Of a DNA stretch of 64,000 nt, positions 1-9,396 are shown one piece after another. The notes under the pieces are model-generated. The model saw only the letters and a list, made by a program, of their open reading frames with translations, was not told where the DNA came from and did not search any database. The DNA is taken from assembly GCF_900112845.1 (NCBI RefSeq), contig NZ_FONG01000028.1:32139-96138 (forward strand). The letters are read 5' to 3'. Positions within the stretch are counted from its first letter, which is position 1. Each line of letters begins with the position of its first letter. The translations under genes and the position numbers were made by a program. The DNA comes from Actinacidiphila alni. GTDB taxonomy: Bacteria; Actinomycetota; Actinomycetes; Streptomycetales; Streptomycetaceae.

Positions 1-2397
1 AACTCCAAGGCGATGGCCCGCGGAAGCGCGGGAAAGCTGATCACGGTCTACCCCGCCGACGAAGACCAGTTCCGTACGTGTCTCGACGAACTCGCGGCGC
101 TGCTCGAAGGGGCCGAGGGCGCCTACATCCTCTCCGACATGCGGTTCCGCGACAGCAAGGCGCTCTACTTCCGGTACGGCCAGTTCCTGCCCACGCACAC
201 CGTGGACGTGATGGGCCGTCACGTGCCGCACATCACCGGTCCCGAAGGACCGGAGCCGGACGAGCGGGCCATCGGCTACACCCAGCCGCCGTGGCAGCCG
301 TGGCCCTTCCAGGACTGGAAACCCGCCGACTACGGGGCCGACGACGACGCCGGTCTGCTGGACGGCCGGTACCGGGTGGTCGAGGCGCTGCAGTTCTCCA
401 ATACCGGTGGTGTCTACAAGGCGGAGGACACCTGGCGCGGGGACAGGACGGTCGTGGTGAAGGAGGCCCGTCCGCACACCAACATCAATCCACGGCTGGA
501 CCAGGATGCCCTGGACATCTCCGACCGCGAGTGGACGTTCCTCACCCGGCTCGGTGACCTGGCGTCCTTCCCGACCCCGATCAGCAGGTTCCGGCACTGG
601 GAGCACAGCTTCATCGCGGAGGAGTACATCGACGGCAAGGACATCCGGTCGGTGCTGCTGGAGCGCAATCCCCTGGCGCGGCCGATCCGGACGACCGAGG
701 GATCGCGCGCGTTCCTGCGGATCTACCTGTCCGTCTTCCGCGGCCTGACCCAGGCGGTGCGCGCGGCGCACGAACGCCATGTCATCCTCGGCGATCTGTC
801 GGCGGCGAACCTGCTGGTCGACACGGACTCCTACACCGTCACCGTGATCGACCTGGAATCGTGCAGGCTCGCCGAAGCGGACCCCGCGCAGGCGCACCTC
901 GTACAACCCGTCGACCTCTTCACGCCCGGATTCAGCCACTCGCGGCGCCGCTCCAACGCCTCGCAGTACGAGGACGATCTCTACAGCCTGGCCACGACCA
1001 TGGCCTACTTCATCTTCCCGATCGCCGCGATGCTGTACCTGCGGGAGGACGTCCTTGCGCTGTACCGGCTCTTCACCGACCGGCTGGGCTGGCCGTCCGC
1101 CGTGCACGACATCCTGACCGGCCTGGCCGAAGGGCGTGTCACGCTCGACGAGGCTCTGGACTTCCTCACCACCGAGGACGAACTGGTGGCGGCGGTGGTC
1201 GACGTGCCGACGCCGGTCCTCGACGAGGCGGCGCTCGGCTTCGCCGAGACCGAGACCTCCGTCGCCGCGTTCATGGCGGCCGTCGCGGATCCCGGGCGCG
1301 AGACCCTCTTCCCCGTCGATCCGTTCGCGCACATCACCAACCCTCTCGGCCTCGGCACGGGGGCCTGCGGCGTTCTGTGGGCGATGCGGGACTCCGGCGT
1401 CCCGATCCGTCCGGAGTGGACGGCGTGGCTGGCGCGCGGGATCGACGGGATCGATGTCGAGGACTACGCCGACGGATTCATGAACGGCCTGGCCGGCATC
1501 GCGTGGGCCGCCGACACACTCGGCCTGGCGGAACAGGCCGGGACGCTGCTGGCGACAGCCAACGAGCGTGCCGTCATGAGCACCGACCACACGTTTTACT
1601 ACGGTCTGGCCGGAATCGGCATGACCAATCTGCGCTTCCACCTCGAACACGGTGTCCGCGCCTACCTGGACGCCGCCCGTACGTGCGCGGACCGCTTGGT
1701 GGCCCTGGCGCACCACGACGGCGATCTCACCTTCTGGCTCAACGACTTCTCCACGAGGGGGCCCTTGACCGGCCTCGGCTTCGGACAGGCGGGGGTGGCG
1801 CTGTTCCTGCTCAGGATGACGCAGGCGACGGGGGATCGGCAGTACGCCGAGCTGGGAGGCCGCGCCCTGCGCTGGGAGATGGCGCACGCCGAGACGATCG
1901 AGGAAGGCGTGATCATGTTCAAGCACGCCGGAACGATGGAACCGTACGTCGAGGTCGGTTCGGCCGGTGTGCTCCAGGTCCTGCTCCGCTACGGCCTCAT
2001 GGACGACGCGCGCGAGGTGGCGCGAGCCCTCGACACCGGCCAATCGGTCCTGCCGGGCTACGCCTTCGGACTCACCGGCGTGGCCGACGCCCTGTTGGAC
2101 GCGGCCGAGATGACGGGTGACGCCACCTACCGGCAATGGGCGCTGGGACAACTGGACTATGTTCGGCGGATCTTCCTGTTCGAGCCTGCCGAGAGGTTCG
2201 GACTGCCACGGGAGGAGGGCAGGCGACTGCTCGCGGTCCCGGGGGAGGGGCTGCTGCGCTGCTCGTGCGACTACCTCACCGGATCCGCGGGCCTCCTGAG
2301 AGTTCTGCACCGGCTCAACTCGGGCTCGCGCTCGGACTTCCTCCTCGACCGGCTCGGCGATCCGGGCCGGCCGGAAACCGCTCGGGTGACCCGATGA
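1..2397 (+). CDS. Class III lanthipeptide synthetase (LanKC), 5'-truncated by window edge
   Basis: Trifunctional enzyme that phosphorylates, eliminates and cyclises Ser/Thr/Cys residues of a precursor peptide in the cytoplasm. The frame is open from base 1 (N-S-K-A-M-A-R-G-S), so the ATG at 13 is internal and 798 residues are visible. Counting from base 1: the end of the lyase region is at about 1-100; a kinase domain at 120-380 shows Lys154, catalytic Asp265 with Asn270 in GDLSAANLL, and Asp284 in IDLES; a LanC-like cyclase fold at about 445-790 has repeated G-x-G helices (YGLAGIG, FGQAG, FGLTG, LTGSAG). I see no Cys/Cys-His-Gly zinc triad, which points to class III rather than class IV. It overlaps the next gene (ATGA). 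The missing N-terminus and the precursor gene lie upstream of the window. Confidence 0.9.
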   Translation, partial: NSKAMARGSAGKLITVYPADEDQFRTCLDELAALLEGAEGAYILSDMRFRDSKALYFRYGQFLPTHTVDVMGRHVPHITGPEGPEPDERAIGYTQPPWQPWPFQDWKPADYGADDDAGLLDGRYRVVEALQFSNTGGVYKAEDTWRGDRTVVVKEARPHTNINPRLDQDALDISDREWTFLTRLGDLASFPTPISRFRHWEHSFIAEEYIDGKDIRSVLLERNPLARPIRTTEGSRAFLRIYLSVFRGLTQAVRAAHERHVILGDLSAANLLVDTDSYTVTVIDLESCRLAEADPAQAHLVQPVDLFTPGFSHSRRRSNASQYEDDLYSLATTMAYFIFPIAAMLYLREDVLALYRLFTDRLGWPSAVHDILTGLAEGRVTLDEALDFLTTEDELVAAVVDVPTPVLDEAALGFAETETSVAAFMAAVADPGRETLFPVDPFAHITNPLGLGTGACGVLWAMRDSGVPIRPEWTAWLARGIDGIDVEDYADGFMNGLAGIAWAADTLGLAEQAGTLLATANERAVMSTDHTFYYGLAGIGMTNLRFHLEHGVRAYLDAARTCADRLVALAHHDGDLTFWLNDFSTRGPLTGLGFGQAGVALFLLRMTQATGDRQYAELGGRALRWEMAHAETIEEGVIMFKHAGTMEPYVEVGSAGVLQVLLRYGLMDDAREVARALDTGQSVLPGYAFGLTGVADALLDAAEMTGDATYRQWALGQLDYVRRIFLFEPAERFGLPREEGRRLLAVPGEGLLRCSCDYLTGSAGLLRVLHRLNSGSRSDFLLDRLGDPGRPETARVTR

Positions 2398-3926
2398 CCG
2401 AGCTCTGGCGCACCCTCATCGGATACCGCGGGCGCTTCGCCGTGATCCTCGTCCTGGAGGCGTTGGTCAGCGGAGTCGAGGCACTGGTCCATCCGCTCCT
2501 GGTCAAAGCGCTCTTCGACCAGGCGATCGTGGCCGGTCATTTCGGGAAGTTCGTCTTCCTGGGCTTGATGTACCTCCTCCTCGGTCTGACCTTGAACATC
2601 GGCGGCTACTGGATCTCCCGGTGGCGCAAGTCGTCGGAGAACACCTTCGTCCTGGCCTTGGAGATGGAGCTGCTCGACCGGTCCCTGGACCAGGACGGGC
2701 GGACCGTCGCGGAGGCCGGCAGCGCCTCGTACGTCAGCCGTGTGCACAGCGATGTGCGGGACGGAGTGCTCCCGGCGATCGACGTGTGCGTGCAGATCGC
2801 CAAACAGGCCCTGGCGTCCGTGGTGTTCGTCGGCGTCCTGCTGTACCTGTCGTGGCAGGCCAGCCTGATCCTGCTGGTGATCATCCCGCCCCTCGTCCTG
2901 GTCAGCAATCGCATCGCCCGGCGGATCGAGGACAACACCGAACCCGAACGCGAGGGTGAGGCCCGGTACATCAACACGCTCACCCGCACGCTGGAGGCGA
3001 TCCACGCACTGCGCGGCGTGCGGTCCTTGCGGCCCGCCACGCGCGCCGCCAACGAGAGGGCCCTGTCCGGCTATCTCGACATCACCTTCGTCAACTACCG
3101 CCTCACCCAGAAGCAGAGCACGCTGAGCGACCTGGTGATGAATCTGTCCGACACCACCTCCATGGTCGTCGGGGCCTATTTCGTGTTCGCCGGCCGCATG
3201 ACCTTCGGCAGCTTCCTGGCCTTCGTGAATTCGCTGTGGCGTGCGGTGACCGGCATCTTCGACCTGATCAACATGATTCCGCAGGTGCGCAGGAACACCG
3301 CCGTCCTCAAACGCATCGACGGCCTGCGGCGCGCTCACCCGGCTCCCTACCACCGGGAGGACGCCGTCGTCCTGGTGCGCGGAGCGAGCGTCGAATACGG
3401 AGCCGGTCCGGACGCCACGACCGTCGCGATCGACGACTTCGAACTCCGCCCCGGAGAGCACGTCCTGCTGCGGGGCCCCAACGGCTGCGGCAAGACCACA
3501 CTGCTGCACATCATCGCCGGCGCGCTGGCGCCCGACACCGGGACGGTGACGCTGCCCGCACGCGTGGCGAGCCTGACCGCCCCGGTGAACCTGCCCCCGC
3601 TCCCCGTGCGTCAGCTGGTCCCCGACCAGGCGCTGCGCACGGCGCTCGCACTCGACGGGCACACCGACCAGTTGCCGACCGAACTCTCCTCCGGCCAGCG
3701 CCAGCGCACCGGCATAGCCGCCGTTCTCTGCCAGGACGCGGACGTCTACCTCCTCGACGAACCCTTCGCCAATCTCGACCAGCACAGCCGTGATCTGGTG
3801 CTCCTCGCGATCGAGGAGCGCACCAGGGACCACGGACTGCTGGTCGTCCACCACGGCGACGACGCTCTCGACGCGCGGTTCGACCGCGTCGCCAACCTCG
3901 CCGGGGCGGCGGCGCTGCGCGCCTGA
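2394..3926 (+). CDS. ABC transporter, fused membrane and ATPase domains, lanthipeptide export type
   Basis: Half transporter of 510 residues, likely homodimeric, exporting the product of the upstream synthetase. The open frame extends upstream, but the start is the ATG overlapping the synthetase stop (ATGA). Residues 1-310 carry about six membrane helices. Residues 330-510 form the ATPase, with Walker A GPNGCGKTT, signature LSSGQRQR and Walker B YLLDEP. There is no N-terminal C39 peptidase domain, so leader removal must be done by another enzyme. The ATPase part is short. No lanthipeptide precursor or immunity gene follows it in the window. Confidence 0.88.
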   Translation: MTELWRTLIGYRGRFAVILVLEALVSGVEALVHPLLVKALFDQAIVAGHFGKFVFLGLMYLLLGLTLNIGGYWISRWRKSSENTFVLALEMELLDRSLDQDGRTVAEAGSASYVSRVHSDVRDGVLPAIDVCVQIAKQALASVVFVGVLLYLSWQASLILLVIIPPLVLVSNRIARRIEDNTEPEREGEARYINTLTRTLEAIHALRGVRSLRPATRAANERALSGYLDITFVNYRLTQKQSTLSDLVMNLSDTTSMVVGAYFVFAGRMTFGSFLAFVNSLWRAVTGIFDLINMIPQVRRNTAVLKRIDGLRRAHPAPYHREDAVVLVRGASVEYGAGPDATTVAIDDFELRPGEHVLLRGPNGCGKTTLLHIIAGALAPDTGTVTLPARVASLTAPVNLPPLPVRQLVPDQALRTALALDGHTDQLPTELSSGQRQRTGIAAVLCQDADVYLLDEPFANLDQHSRDLVLLAIEERTRDHGLLVVHHGDDALDARFDRVANLAGAAALRA

Positions 3927-4057
3927 CCACCCGCCCGGACAACGGTCGGCGTCGTACGGCTGTGAGAGTGGACGCCCCCGCCAGGACGGGACGGAACGCG
4001 GTGGTGCCTCACCGGGAGCCCTTCCTACTGCCTCGCCGGGGTGTCCGTCCGGGCGGA

Positions 4058-4456
4058 TCAGGACGGCAGCCGGTCGGCGCGCAGCGTGGTGGTGACCTGT
4101 TTGCCCACGCCTCGCCTGGTCACATGCACGGGTCCGCACAGCGTGCTGATGATCGTCATGCCGTGGTGCCCGGCGGACACCTGATCAGGTGCGGGGGCGG
4201 CCGGCCGCAGGGGCGAGGTGTCCCAGACGGTGATCCGCACGGCGTCGCCGACCAGCTCCATCACGATGCCGCAGGGGCCCGGTGTGTGTTTCACGGCGTT
4301 GGTCACCAGCTCGGACACCACCAGCCGAGCGTCGCCCAACAGGCGCTGCGCCGGGGCGAAGCCGTCGGCGTCGGCCCGGCACATGAACGCGGTGACCAGG
4401 TTGCGTGCGGCGGCGATCGACCCGGAGCCGCCGGTGTAGGTGCCGCTGATCCTCAT
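4058..4456 (-). CDS. RsbW-like ATP-binding protein (HATPase_c, anti-sigma type)
   Basis: Cytoplasmic GHKL-fold protein of 132 residues of the Streptomyces RsbW-like group, usually a serine kinase and anti-sigma or regulator in partner switching. The N box is LVVSELVTNAVKH and the G1 region is VWDTS, followed by GHHGMTII. The start is ATG at 4456 (MRISGTYTG), with GGGAG-rich sequence upstream. The paralogue at 17166-17564 begins with the same MRIS, supporting this start over the longer open frame reaching 4579. It diverges from a STAS gene at 4639, the classical partner type. Which sigma factor it controls cannot be seen. Confidence 0.82.
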   Translation of the reverse strand: MRISGTYTGGSGSIAAARNLVTAFMCRADADGFAPAQRLLGDARLVVSELVTNAVKHTPGPCGIVMELVGDAVRITVWDTSPLRPAAPAPDQVSAGHHGMTIISTLCGPVHVTRRGVGKQVTTTLRADRLPS

Positions 4457-4638
4457 GCTTCCGCTCCCGTTCGTGCGGCACACCTGCGGTGGGCGGCGCG
4501 GGCCGCGCTCACTGGGCCGTACCTCCCGTCTGCCCTTTCCTGTGAGTGCCATGGGTGCGGGCTTCGCGGTGCGTAACAATTGCAGTTCGACAAGAGTTTG
4601 ATGATGAAGACTTCGCGGTTCGGCGGCATACTGCTTCC

Positions 4639-4956
4639 ATGCCGTCCCGCGGATCCGCTCCCACTCCGCTGCCCGTCGTGGCCGCCCGAGGGGAGCTCGA
4701 CGCCGAGAACCTGCCGTCCCTGGAAGCGCGGATCGAGGCAGCCACCGCCGACGCTCCCGGTGTCGTCCTCGACATCAGCGACGTCACCTTCGGCGACTCC
4801 AGTTTCATCAATCTGCTGCTGCGCATCCATCAGGCCACCGATCTGCGTGTGGCCGGTCCGCAGCCACAGGTGGAGCGCCTGTTCCGTCTCGTGGGCGTGG
4901 ACGCGCTCCTTCGGATCTACCCCACAGCGGCATTGGCACAAGCCGTGCCCCGCTGA
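4639..4956 (+). CDS. STAS-domain anti-sigma factor antagonist
   Basis: Small STAS protein of 105 residues, RsbV/SpoIIAA-like. The phosphorylatable serine lies in the FGDSSFINLLL motif at the start of helix 2. Such proteins bind RsbW-like kinases when unphosphorylated and free a sigma factor or other partner. The chosen start ATG at 4639 is the last one before the first STAS strand; the open frame reaches 4546 but the extra N-terminus looks non-coding. Divergent from the RsbW-like gene with a 182-base shared promoter region. Confidence 0.82.
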   Translation: MPSRGSAPTPLPVVAARGELDAENLPSLEARIEAATADAPGVVLDISDVTFGDSSFINLLLRIHQATDLRVAGPQPQVERLFRLVGVDALLRIYPTAALAQAVPR

Positions 4957-4992
4957 CGCCGGTTCCGGTCGTCGCGTTCCCGCGCGCCGATC

Positions 4993-6267
4993 TCAGGTCA
5001 GGGCCGGGGACCTGTTCATCGTCCCGGCGGGATCCTGATAGATCGACTCCAACGCGTACTGGGCCGCGCCGCGGAGCGCCGAGGTGTACATGTACGTGGA
5101 GGGCCGCACCTGGCAGGTGGTGACGGCCGGGGCAAGGGTCCGTTCGTCGAGGATCCGCTGCACCGGTTCGAGCAGGTAGTCGGCGAACTGGTGGAAGTAT
5201 CCGCCGACGACAACGAGTCGGGGGTCGAAGGCGTCGACGATCAGCGACAGACCGCGTCCGAGGCCGGCCGCGAGGTCGCGCAGCGCACCGAGGACACGCT
5301 CGTCGCCCGCCCCGGCGCGGCGGTGGAGTTCGGCCAGGCGCTGCTCCCGGTCGGTCATCGTGTTCCTGACGGTGTCGGTGGGGTCGGCGGCCTTCTTCAG
5401 GAACGCGCCGAGGCCGACCATGGTCTCCCAGCAGCCGAGTCGCCCGCAGACACACGGCACCGGCTCGGGGTTGACGGGCATGTGGCCGAACTCGCAGGCC
5501 CGGTCGTGGGCGCCGTGGTAGAACCGGCCCGCGTTGTACACACCGCCGCCGACACCGACCTCGCCGGTCACGTAGACCAGGTCCTGCACGCCGTCGCCCG
5601 CCACGGCCAGGTACTCCGCGACGGTGCCCAGGTGGGCGTCGTTGCGGACGGAGACGGGAGGCAGCACGGTCCCGGCGAGCCGCTCCTTCAGCGGACCGCC
5701 GACCGCGACGTCGTGCCAGTCGAGATTGACCGAGGTCGTGATCGTTCCGGTGGCGGGGTCGGCGCCGCCGGGCGCCGCGACGGTGATACCGACCGGAGTG
5801 ATGCCGCCGGCACGCGTGTGCGCGATGGCACTTTCCAGCAAGCCGGCGGTGATGTCGAGCGTGCCGCCCGGCCCGAGCAGCGGGACGTCGGCGGCGGCCC
5901 GCCGTTCGAAGACGGTCCGACCGCGCAGATCGACAACGATGGTGGCGACGTAGTCGCAGTTGATCTCGAGCCCGATCCCGCACACGCCGCGCCCGTCCAG
6001 TTCGACCGCGAGACGCGGCCTGCCGATGACGCCCTCGCCGCGTACCAGGTCTCCCTCGCGGACCAGGCCCAGGTCCGACAGTTCGTTGACGAGCGTGGAG
6101 ATGGTCGCTTTGGGCAGGCCCGTGTCCTCGGCCAGCGCGGTGCGCGACCGCGGTCCGCCGTCGCGCAGGAGCCTGAGGACCAGCCCGAGGTTGCCGGGGC
6201 GGATGGAGGAACGGTCGGTGACGCGCGGCCGGGCGAGGCCGGCGGCATCGGTGCGCATTCTCGTCAC
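4993..6267 (-). CDS. ROK-family transcriptional repressor
   Basis: Sugar-responsive repressor of 424 residues (XylR/NagC type). A winged helix at about 20-85 (TALAEDTGLPKATISTLVNE) precedes a ROK sugar-kinase-like domain. The zinc-binding ROK signature is CVCGRLGCWE near residue 270, followed later by DAFDPRLVVVGG. The GTG at 6267 is chosen because GGAG lies 6 bases upstream; the ATG at 6258 is nine bases further in and less well spaced. It is divergent from the secreted carbohydrate-binding gene at 6548 and probably controls it and itself through the inverted repeat at 6349-6373. The ligand is unknown. Confidence 0.9.
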   Translation of the reverse strand: MTRMRTDAAGLARPRVTDRSSIRPGNLGLVLRLLRDGGPRSRTALAEDTGLPKATISTLVNELSDLGLVREGDLVRGEGVIGRPRLAVELDGRGVCGIGLEINCDYVATIVVDLRGRTVFERRAAADVPLLGPGGTLDITAGLLESAIAHTRAGGITPVGITVAAPGGADPATGTITTSVNLDWHDVAVGGPLKERLAGTVLPPVSVRNDAHLGTVAEYLAVAGDGVQDLVYVTGEVGVGGGVYNAGRFYHGAHDRACEFGHMPVNPEPVPCVCGRLGCWETMVGLGAFLKKAADPTDTVRNTMTDREQRLAELHRRAGAGDERVLGALRDLAAGLGRGLSLIVDAFDPRLVVVGGYFHQFADYLLEPVQRILDERTLAPAVTTCQVRPSTYMYTSALRGAAQYALESIYQDPAGTMNRSPALT

Positions 6268-6332
6268 AGAACTCTCCAGTGGTCGCGGCGTGGCGCGGGA
6301 CCACCTTGCCAGGAACGGAGGAGTGAGGGGGA

Positions 6333-6373
6333 TTGACATGCCCTCGACTTAGTAAGAACAATAAGCGAACTAA
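6333..6373 (+). promoter_or_regulatory. Promoter with overlapping ROK-type operator
   Basis: A perfect -35 hexamer TTGACA (6333-6338) is followed 18 bases later by AACAAT (6357-6362), facing the secreted protein gene. An inverted repeat TTAGT (6349-6353) and ACTAA (6369-6373) spans the -10 in an AT-rich pocket unlike its surroundings. AT-rich TTAGT/ACTAA half-sites are typical of actinobacterial ROK repressors. Binding by the adjacent repressor is inferred. Confidence 0.6.
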
Positions 6374-6547
6374 AGGCCCCATGTCACCTCCAGGCCGGAA
6401 ACCGCAGGTGAGACCCTCCGACGCAGGGGAGCCCTCGCGTCCGCAGATCGTCACCCTCGCCCGCGGACGTGCGGTCATCGGCAGGTGCCGAGCACGTCCA
6501 GGCCGAGGGTCTGGGACCACCCGCCCCACGAGGAACGGAAGATCCCT

Positions 6548-8728
6548 GTGTCACGTTCTCGCAGAGCATGGGCCGCCGTGGCCGGAGTGATCGCCCTGGC
6601 GATCGCGACGGCGGTCGGCCCGCCGACCCCGGCGTCGGCGACCCCGCCGAGCGCTGCCTACACCGTCACGGTCGGTGCCGCCGGCGATTTCCCGTACCAG
6701 ACGGACTCGCCGGCGAGCCCCTACATCGACAAGGACGGCACCTTCTACTTCCAGCAGTCCTACAACCAGTACAACGACGCCACGACGCCGGACCACTACT
6801 TCCAGTTCTTCAGCGGCACCACCATGGACACCGCGACACTCAACACCGGCATCAGCAACGCGACGGATCCCGACAACCCGCAGGACAGCAACGCCAACAC
6901 CGTCTGGCGCTGTCAGCACAGCCCCACCGGACTGACCGCAACGCCGAGCTCGGGCTACCCGCTGGGCAATTACTGCGACCTGATCGGCACCTGGGTCGAC
7001 CCCGACACCGGGGACTGGTACGGCCTGGTCCACAACGAGTTCACCGGCCAGCCCTTCGGCGACGGCCTGCACTTCGACTCCATCGACTGGGCGGTCTCGC
7101 ACAACCAGGGCCACACCTGGGCGATCACCGGCCACGCGATCACCTCGCCGTACAGCACCACACGGGGCGACACCGGCGCCTTCCCGCAGCAGAGCTACTA
7201 CTACGGCGACGGCGACCAGCGGCTCTTCGCGGACGTGGCCTCCGGCTACTTCTACCTCTACTACACCAGCCGGGTCGTTCCCAAGGGCGGCGTGAGCGGC
7301 GCGACCGTCAGCCAGGCGCACGTGGCCCGCTGCCCCATGTCCGCCAAGATGACCACCGGATGCTGGCACAAATGGTACGACGGCACCTGGTCGCAGCCCG
7401 GAGTCGGCGGCTCCGAGAGCAACATGGTGCCGGTCAGCGCCTCCAACTCCACCGGCTACACCCCGGTCGCCGGGGAGTACAGCCCCTCCACCCCGGGGAG
7501 CCCGGAGGACCAGGTCGCCGCGGGCAAACTGCCGCCCAAGGCCGACCTGCTGACCATGAACATCGCCTACGACGCCTACCTGGGCCTGTACATCGGCGAG
7601 CCGGAGGTCATCGACCAGGACGCCGGCGCGACGCAGCGCTTCTACGTCACCGACGACCTGTCGACGCAGAAGTGGCACCTCATCGGCGACACCGGCAGCC
7701 GTACCACCGGCTCCTGGTACCGGTGGTTCCTCGACAGCGTCAACAAGACCAGCTCCACCATCATCGGCAAGACCTTCCGGTCGTACTGCTCGGTCAACTG
7801 CATGGACCTGGGCTCCAAAACGGACATCACCATCAGCTCCACGGCACCCGCCGTGCCGCCGGTCGACACCTCGAAGACCTACCTGATCGGCAGCGCGTCC
7901 GGCCGGGTGCTGGCCCAGACGGCGGGCGGCTCCGCGACGACATCGGTGCCGGCGGCGACCGGATCGGCGCTCGAATCCTGGAAGTTCAGCCCCCGCGGCG
8001 ACGGGTCGTTCACGATCGCCAACGCGTCCACCGGACGCCTGCTGGGTGTCGACTCCAGCACGACGGCCACCCGCGCCTGGGCGACAAAGCCGACCGCGAC
8101 CGCGCCCGGCTCCGGCGGCGCCACCGTCGGCCAGCAGTGGTGGATCATCAAGAACACCACCGGGACCTTCCGATTGGTCAACCGCTACAGCGGGCTGGCG
8201 CTCGCCATGTCCTCGAACGCCGCACGCCCGGCCGAGACCACACCGTCCCGGAGCTGGACCAACAGCACCGGCAACGCCGTCGGCGGAACGCGCACCGCGG
8301 ACGAGCAGACGCTCACCTTCGCCCCGACGGGATCGCCCGCGACCGACCTCGCCCAGGGGAAGCCGACCACCGCGTCTTCGGTGGAAAGCCCCTCCTATCC
8401 GGCCGCGTACGCCACCGACGGCAGCCCCGGCACCCGCTGGTCCAGCGGCTCCAGCGACCCGCAGTGGCTGCGCGTCGACCTCGGAAGCACGCACACCATC
8501 CGCGAAGTGAAGCTCAACTGGGAAGCCGCCTACGGCAGGGCCTTCACAGTCCAGACCTCGCCGGACAGCAGGACCTGGACGACGATCTACTCGACCACCA
8601 AGGGCACGGGCGGCGTCCAGGACTTGACCGGACTGGCCGGCTCGGGACGCTACGTCCGCATCTACGGCACCGCCAGAGGCACCGGCTACGGCTACTCCTT
8701 GTGGTCGTTCGAGGTCCACGGCACCTGA
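6548..8728 (+). CDS. Secreted multidomain carbohydrate-binding protein (ricin-type and F5/8C/CBM32 modules)
   Basis: Exported protein of 726 residues. A Sec signal peptide covers about 1-32 (hydrophobic core, then ASA). Residues 40-435 are rich in aromatic and Asp residues with blade-like repeats and resemble a beta-propeller glycosidase-like domain of unassigned family. Residues 440-600 look like a beta-trefoil lectin (YLIGSASGRVLA, WWIIKNTTGTFRLVNRYSG). Residues 600-726 are a discoidin/CBM32 module (YATDGSPGTRWSSG, QWLRVDLGS). Start GTG at 6548 has GGAAG six bases upstream. Divergence from a ROK repressor supports a role in binding or cutting an extracellular glycan. The catalytic activity, if any, is not established. 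Confidence 0.75.
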   Translation: MSRSRRAWAAVAGVIALAIATAVGPPTPASATPPSAAYTVTVGAAGDFPYQTDSPASPYIDKDGTFYFQQSYNQYNDATTPDHYFQFFSGTTMDTATLNTGISNATDPDNPQDSNANTVWRCQHSPTGLTATPSSGYPLGNYCDLIGTWVDPDTGDWYGLVHNEFTGQPFGDGLHFDSIDWAVSHNQGHTWAITGHAITSPYSTTRGDTGAFPQQSYYYGDGDQRLFADVASGYFYLYYTSRVVPKGGVSGATVSQAHVARCPMSAKMTTGCWHKWYDGTWSQPGVGGSESNMVPVSASNSTGYTPVAGEYSPSTPGSPEDQVAAGKLPPKADLLTMNIAYDAYLGLYIGEPEVIDQDAGATQRFYVTDDLSTQKWHLIGDTGSRTTGSWYRWFLDSVNKTSSTIIGKTFRSYCSVNCMDLGSKTDITISSTAPAVPPVDTSKTYLIGSASGRVLAQTAGGSATTSVPAATGSALESWKFSPRGDGSFTIANASTGRLLGVDSSTTATRAWATKPTATAPGSGGATVGQQWWIIKNTTGTFRLVNRYSGLALAMSSNAARPAETTPSRSWTNSTGNAVGGTRTADEQTLTFAPTGSPATDLAQGKPTTASSVESPSYPAAYATDGSPGTRWSSGSSDPQWLRVDLGSTHTIREVKLNWEAAYGRAFTVQTSPDSRTWTTIYSTTKGTGGVQDLTGLAGSGRYVRIYGTARGTGYGYSLWSFEVHGT

Positions 8729-8933
8729 CCCGGAGGTGCCCGGGGCAGTCCGGGGAGGTCCGGGGCGAGGGGGCCATGGGGGAGCCCTTTAAGGACGGGC
8801 GGTCCGGCCGGCAGGAGCGCGTGAGCATTTGTGATCGGTAACAAAGGTGGTCGATCCGTCGTGCGGGGCCGACCTCTCCGTTCATCGGATCCGCTGTGAG
8901 CGCTGTCCCGGTCCACCCGCCGTACCGCGACAG

Positions 8934-8975
8934 CACCCCGCCCGGCGCCGATGTGGCCGACAGCCGGGCGGGGTG
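8934..8975. terminator. Hairpin terminator between convergent genes
   Basis: Perfect 13-bp stem: CACCCCGCCCGGC at 8934-8946 pairs with 8963-8975, with a 16-base loop. It lies 14 bases past the stop of the minus-strand gene ending at 8990 and downstream of the plus-strand gene ending at 8728, so it can serve both. There is no T run, as is usual in streptomycetes. Confidence 0.7.
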
Positions 8976-8989
8976 TGCGGACGTACGGG

Positions 8990-9262
8990 TCAGGCTGTGG
9001 GGGCGGCCCGCAGGACCAGCCGGAGCGTATAGACCGGCTGGGTCCGAGCCGTGGTCCACGTAGCCGCGGCAACGGCGTAGTCAGGCCCTTCCTTGAGCCA
9101 GTCGGCGACGGCCTGCATGAGGACGGCAGGGCTGTCGGCGGCCATCACCAGCTCGCCGTCGTCCTCCACCGTCACCCAGACATCCTGATGGGAGTTGACG
9201 AAAGTGCCTGCGCGGGAGCGGAGTTCCTCGGTCACGGACAGTGGCATCTCGGTGGAAGTCAT
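8990..9262 (-). CDS. Hypothetical protein, 90 residues
   Basis: Small soluble acidic protein that I do not recognise. The ATG at 9262 is preceded by GGGGTGA. Codon third positions are G/C rich and the sequence has an alternating amphipathic pattern (VWVTVEDDGELVMAADS). It stands alone between a terminator hairpin and the F420 oxidoreductase gene, on the same strand as the latter. No catalytic motif or membrane segment is visible. Confidence 0.6.
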   Translation of the reverse strand: MTSTEMPLSVTEELRSRAGTFVNSHQDVWVTVEDDGELVMAADSPAVLMQAVADWLKEGPDYAVAAATWTTARTQPVYTLRLVLRAAPTA

Positions 9263-9396
9263 GGGTCACCCCGTCGTTATGGTGGAACGGTCGAGCCACC
9301 CCTTCCCCGCCACGCGGCCGACACACCGCGGCCGTTCGGCCGCGCTCTCGTCCTCGACCGCCCTTGTCGGGAGCGCCTGCCGCGGCCCCGCACGCC

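Noticed and set aside
3927..4057. Lanthipeptide precursor gene downstream of the exporter
   Set aside because: No small ORF with a Ser/Cys-rich core was found; the precursor is expected upstream of base 1.
2271..4139. Long minus-strand open frame opposite the ABC exporter
   Set aside because: Antisense shadow of a high-GC gene: no ribosome site, no domain motifs, composition set by the real frame.
5191..6336. Plus-strand 381-residue open frame opposite the ROK gene
   Set aside because: Mirror of the ROK coding frame; no recognisable protein features.
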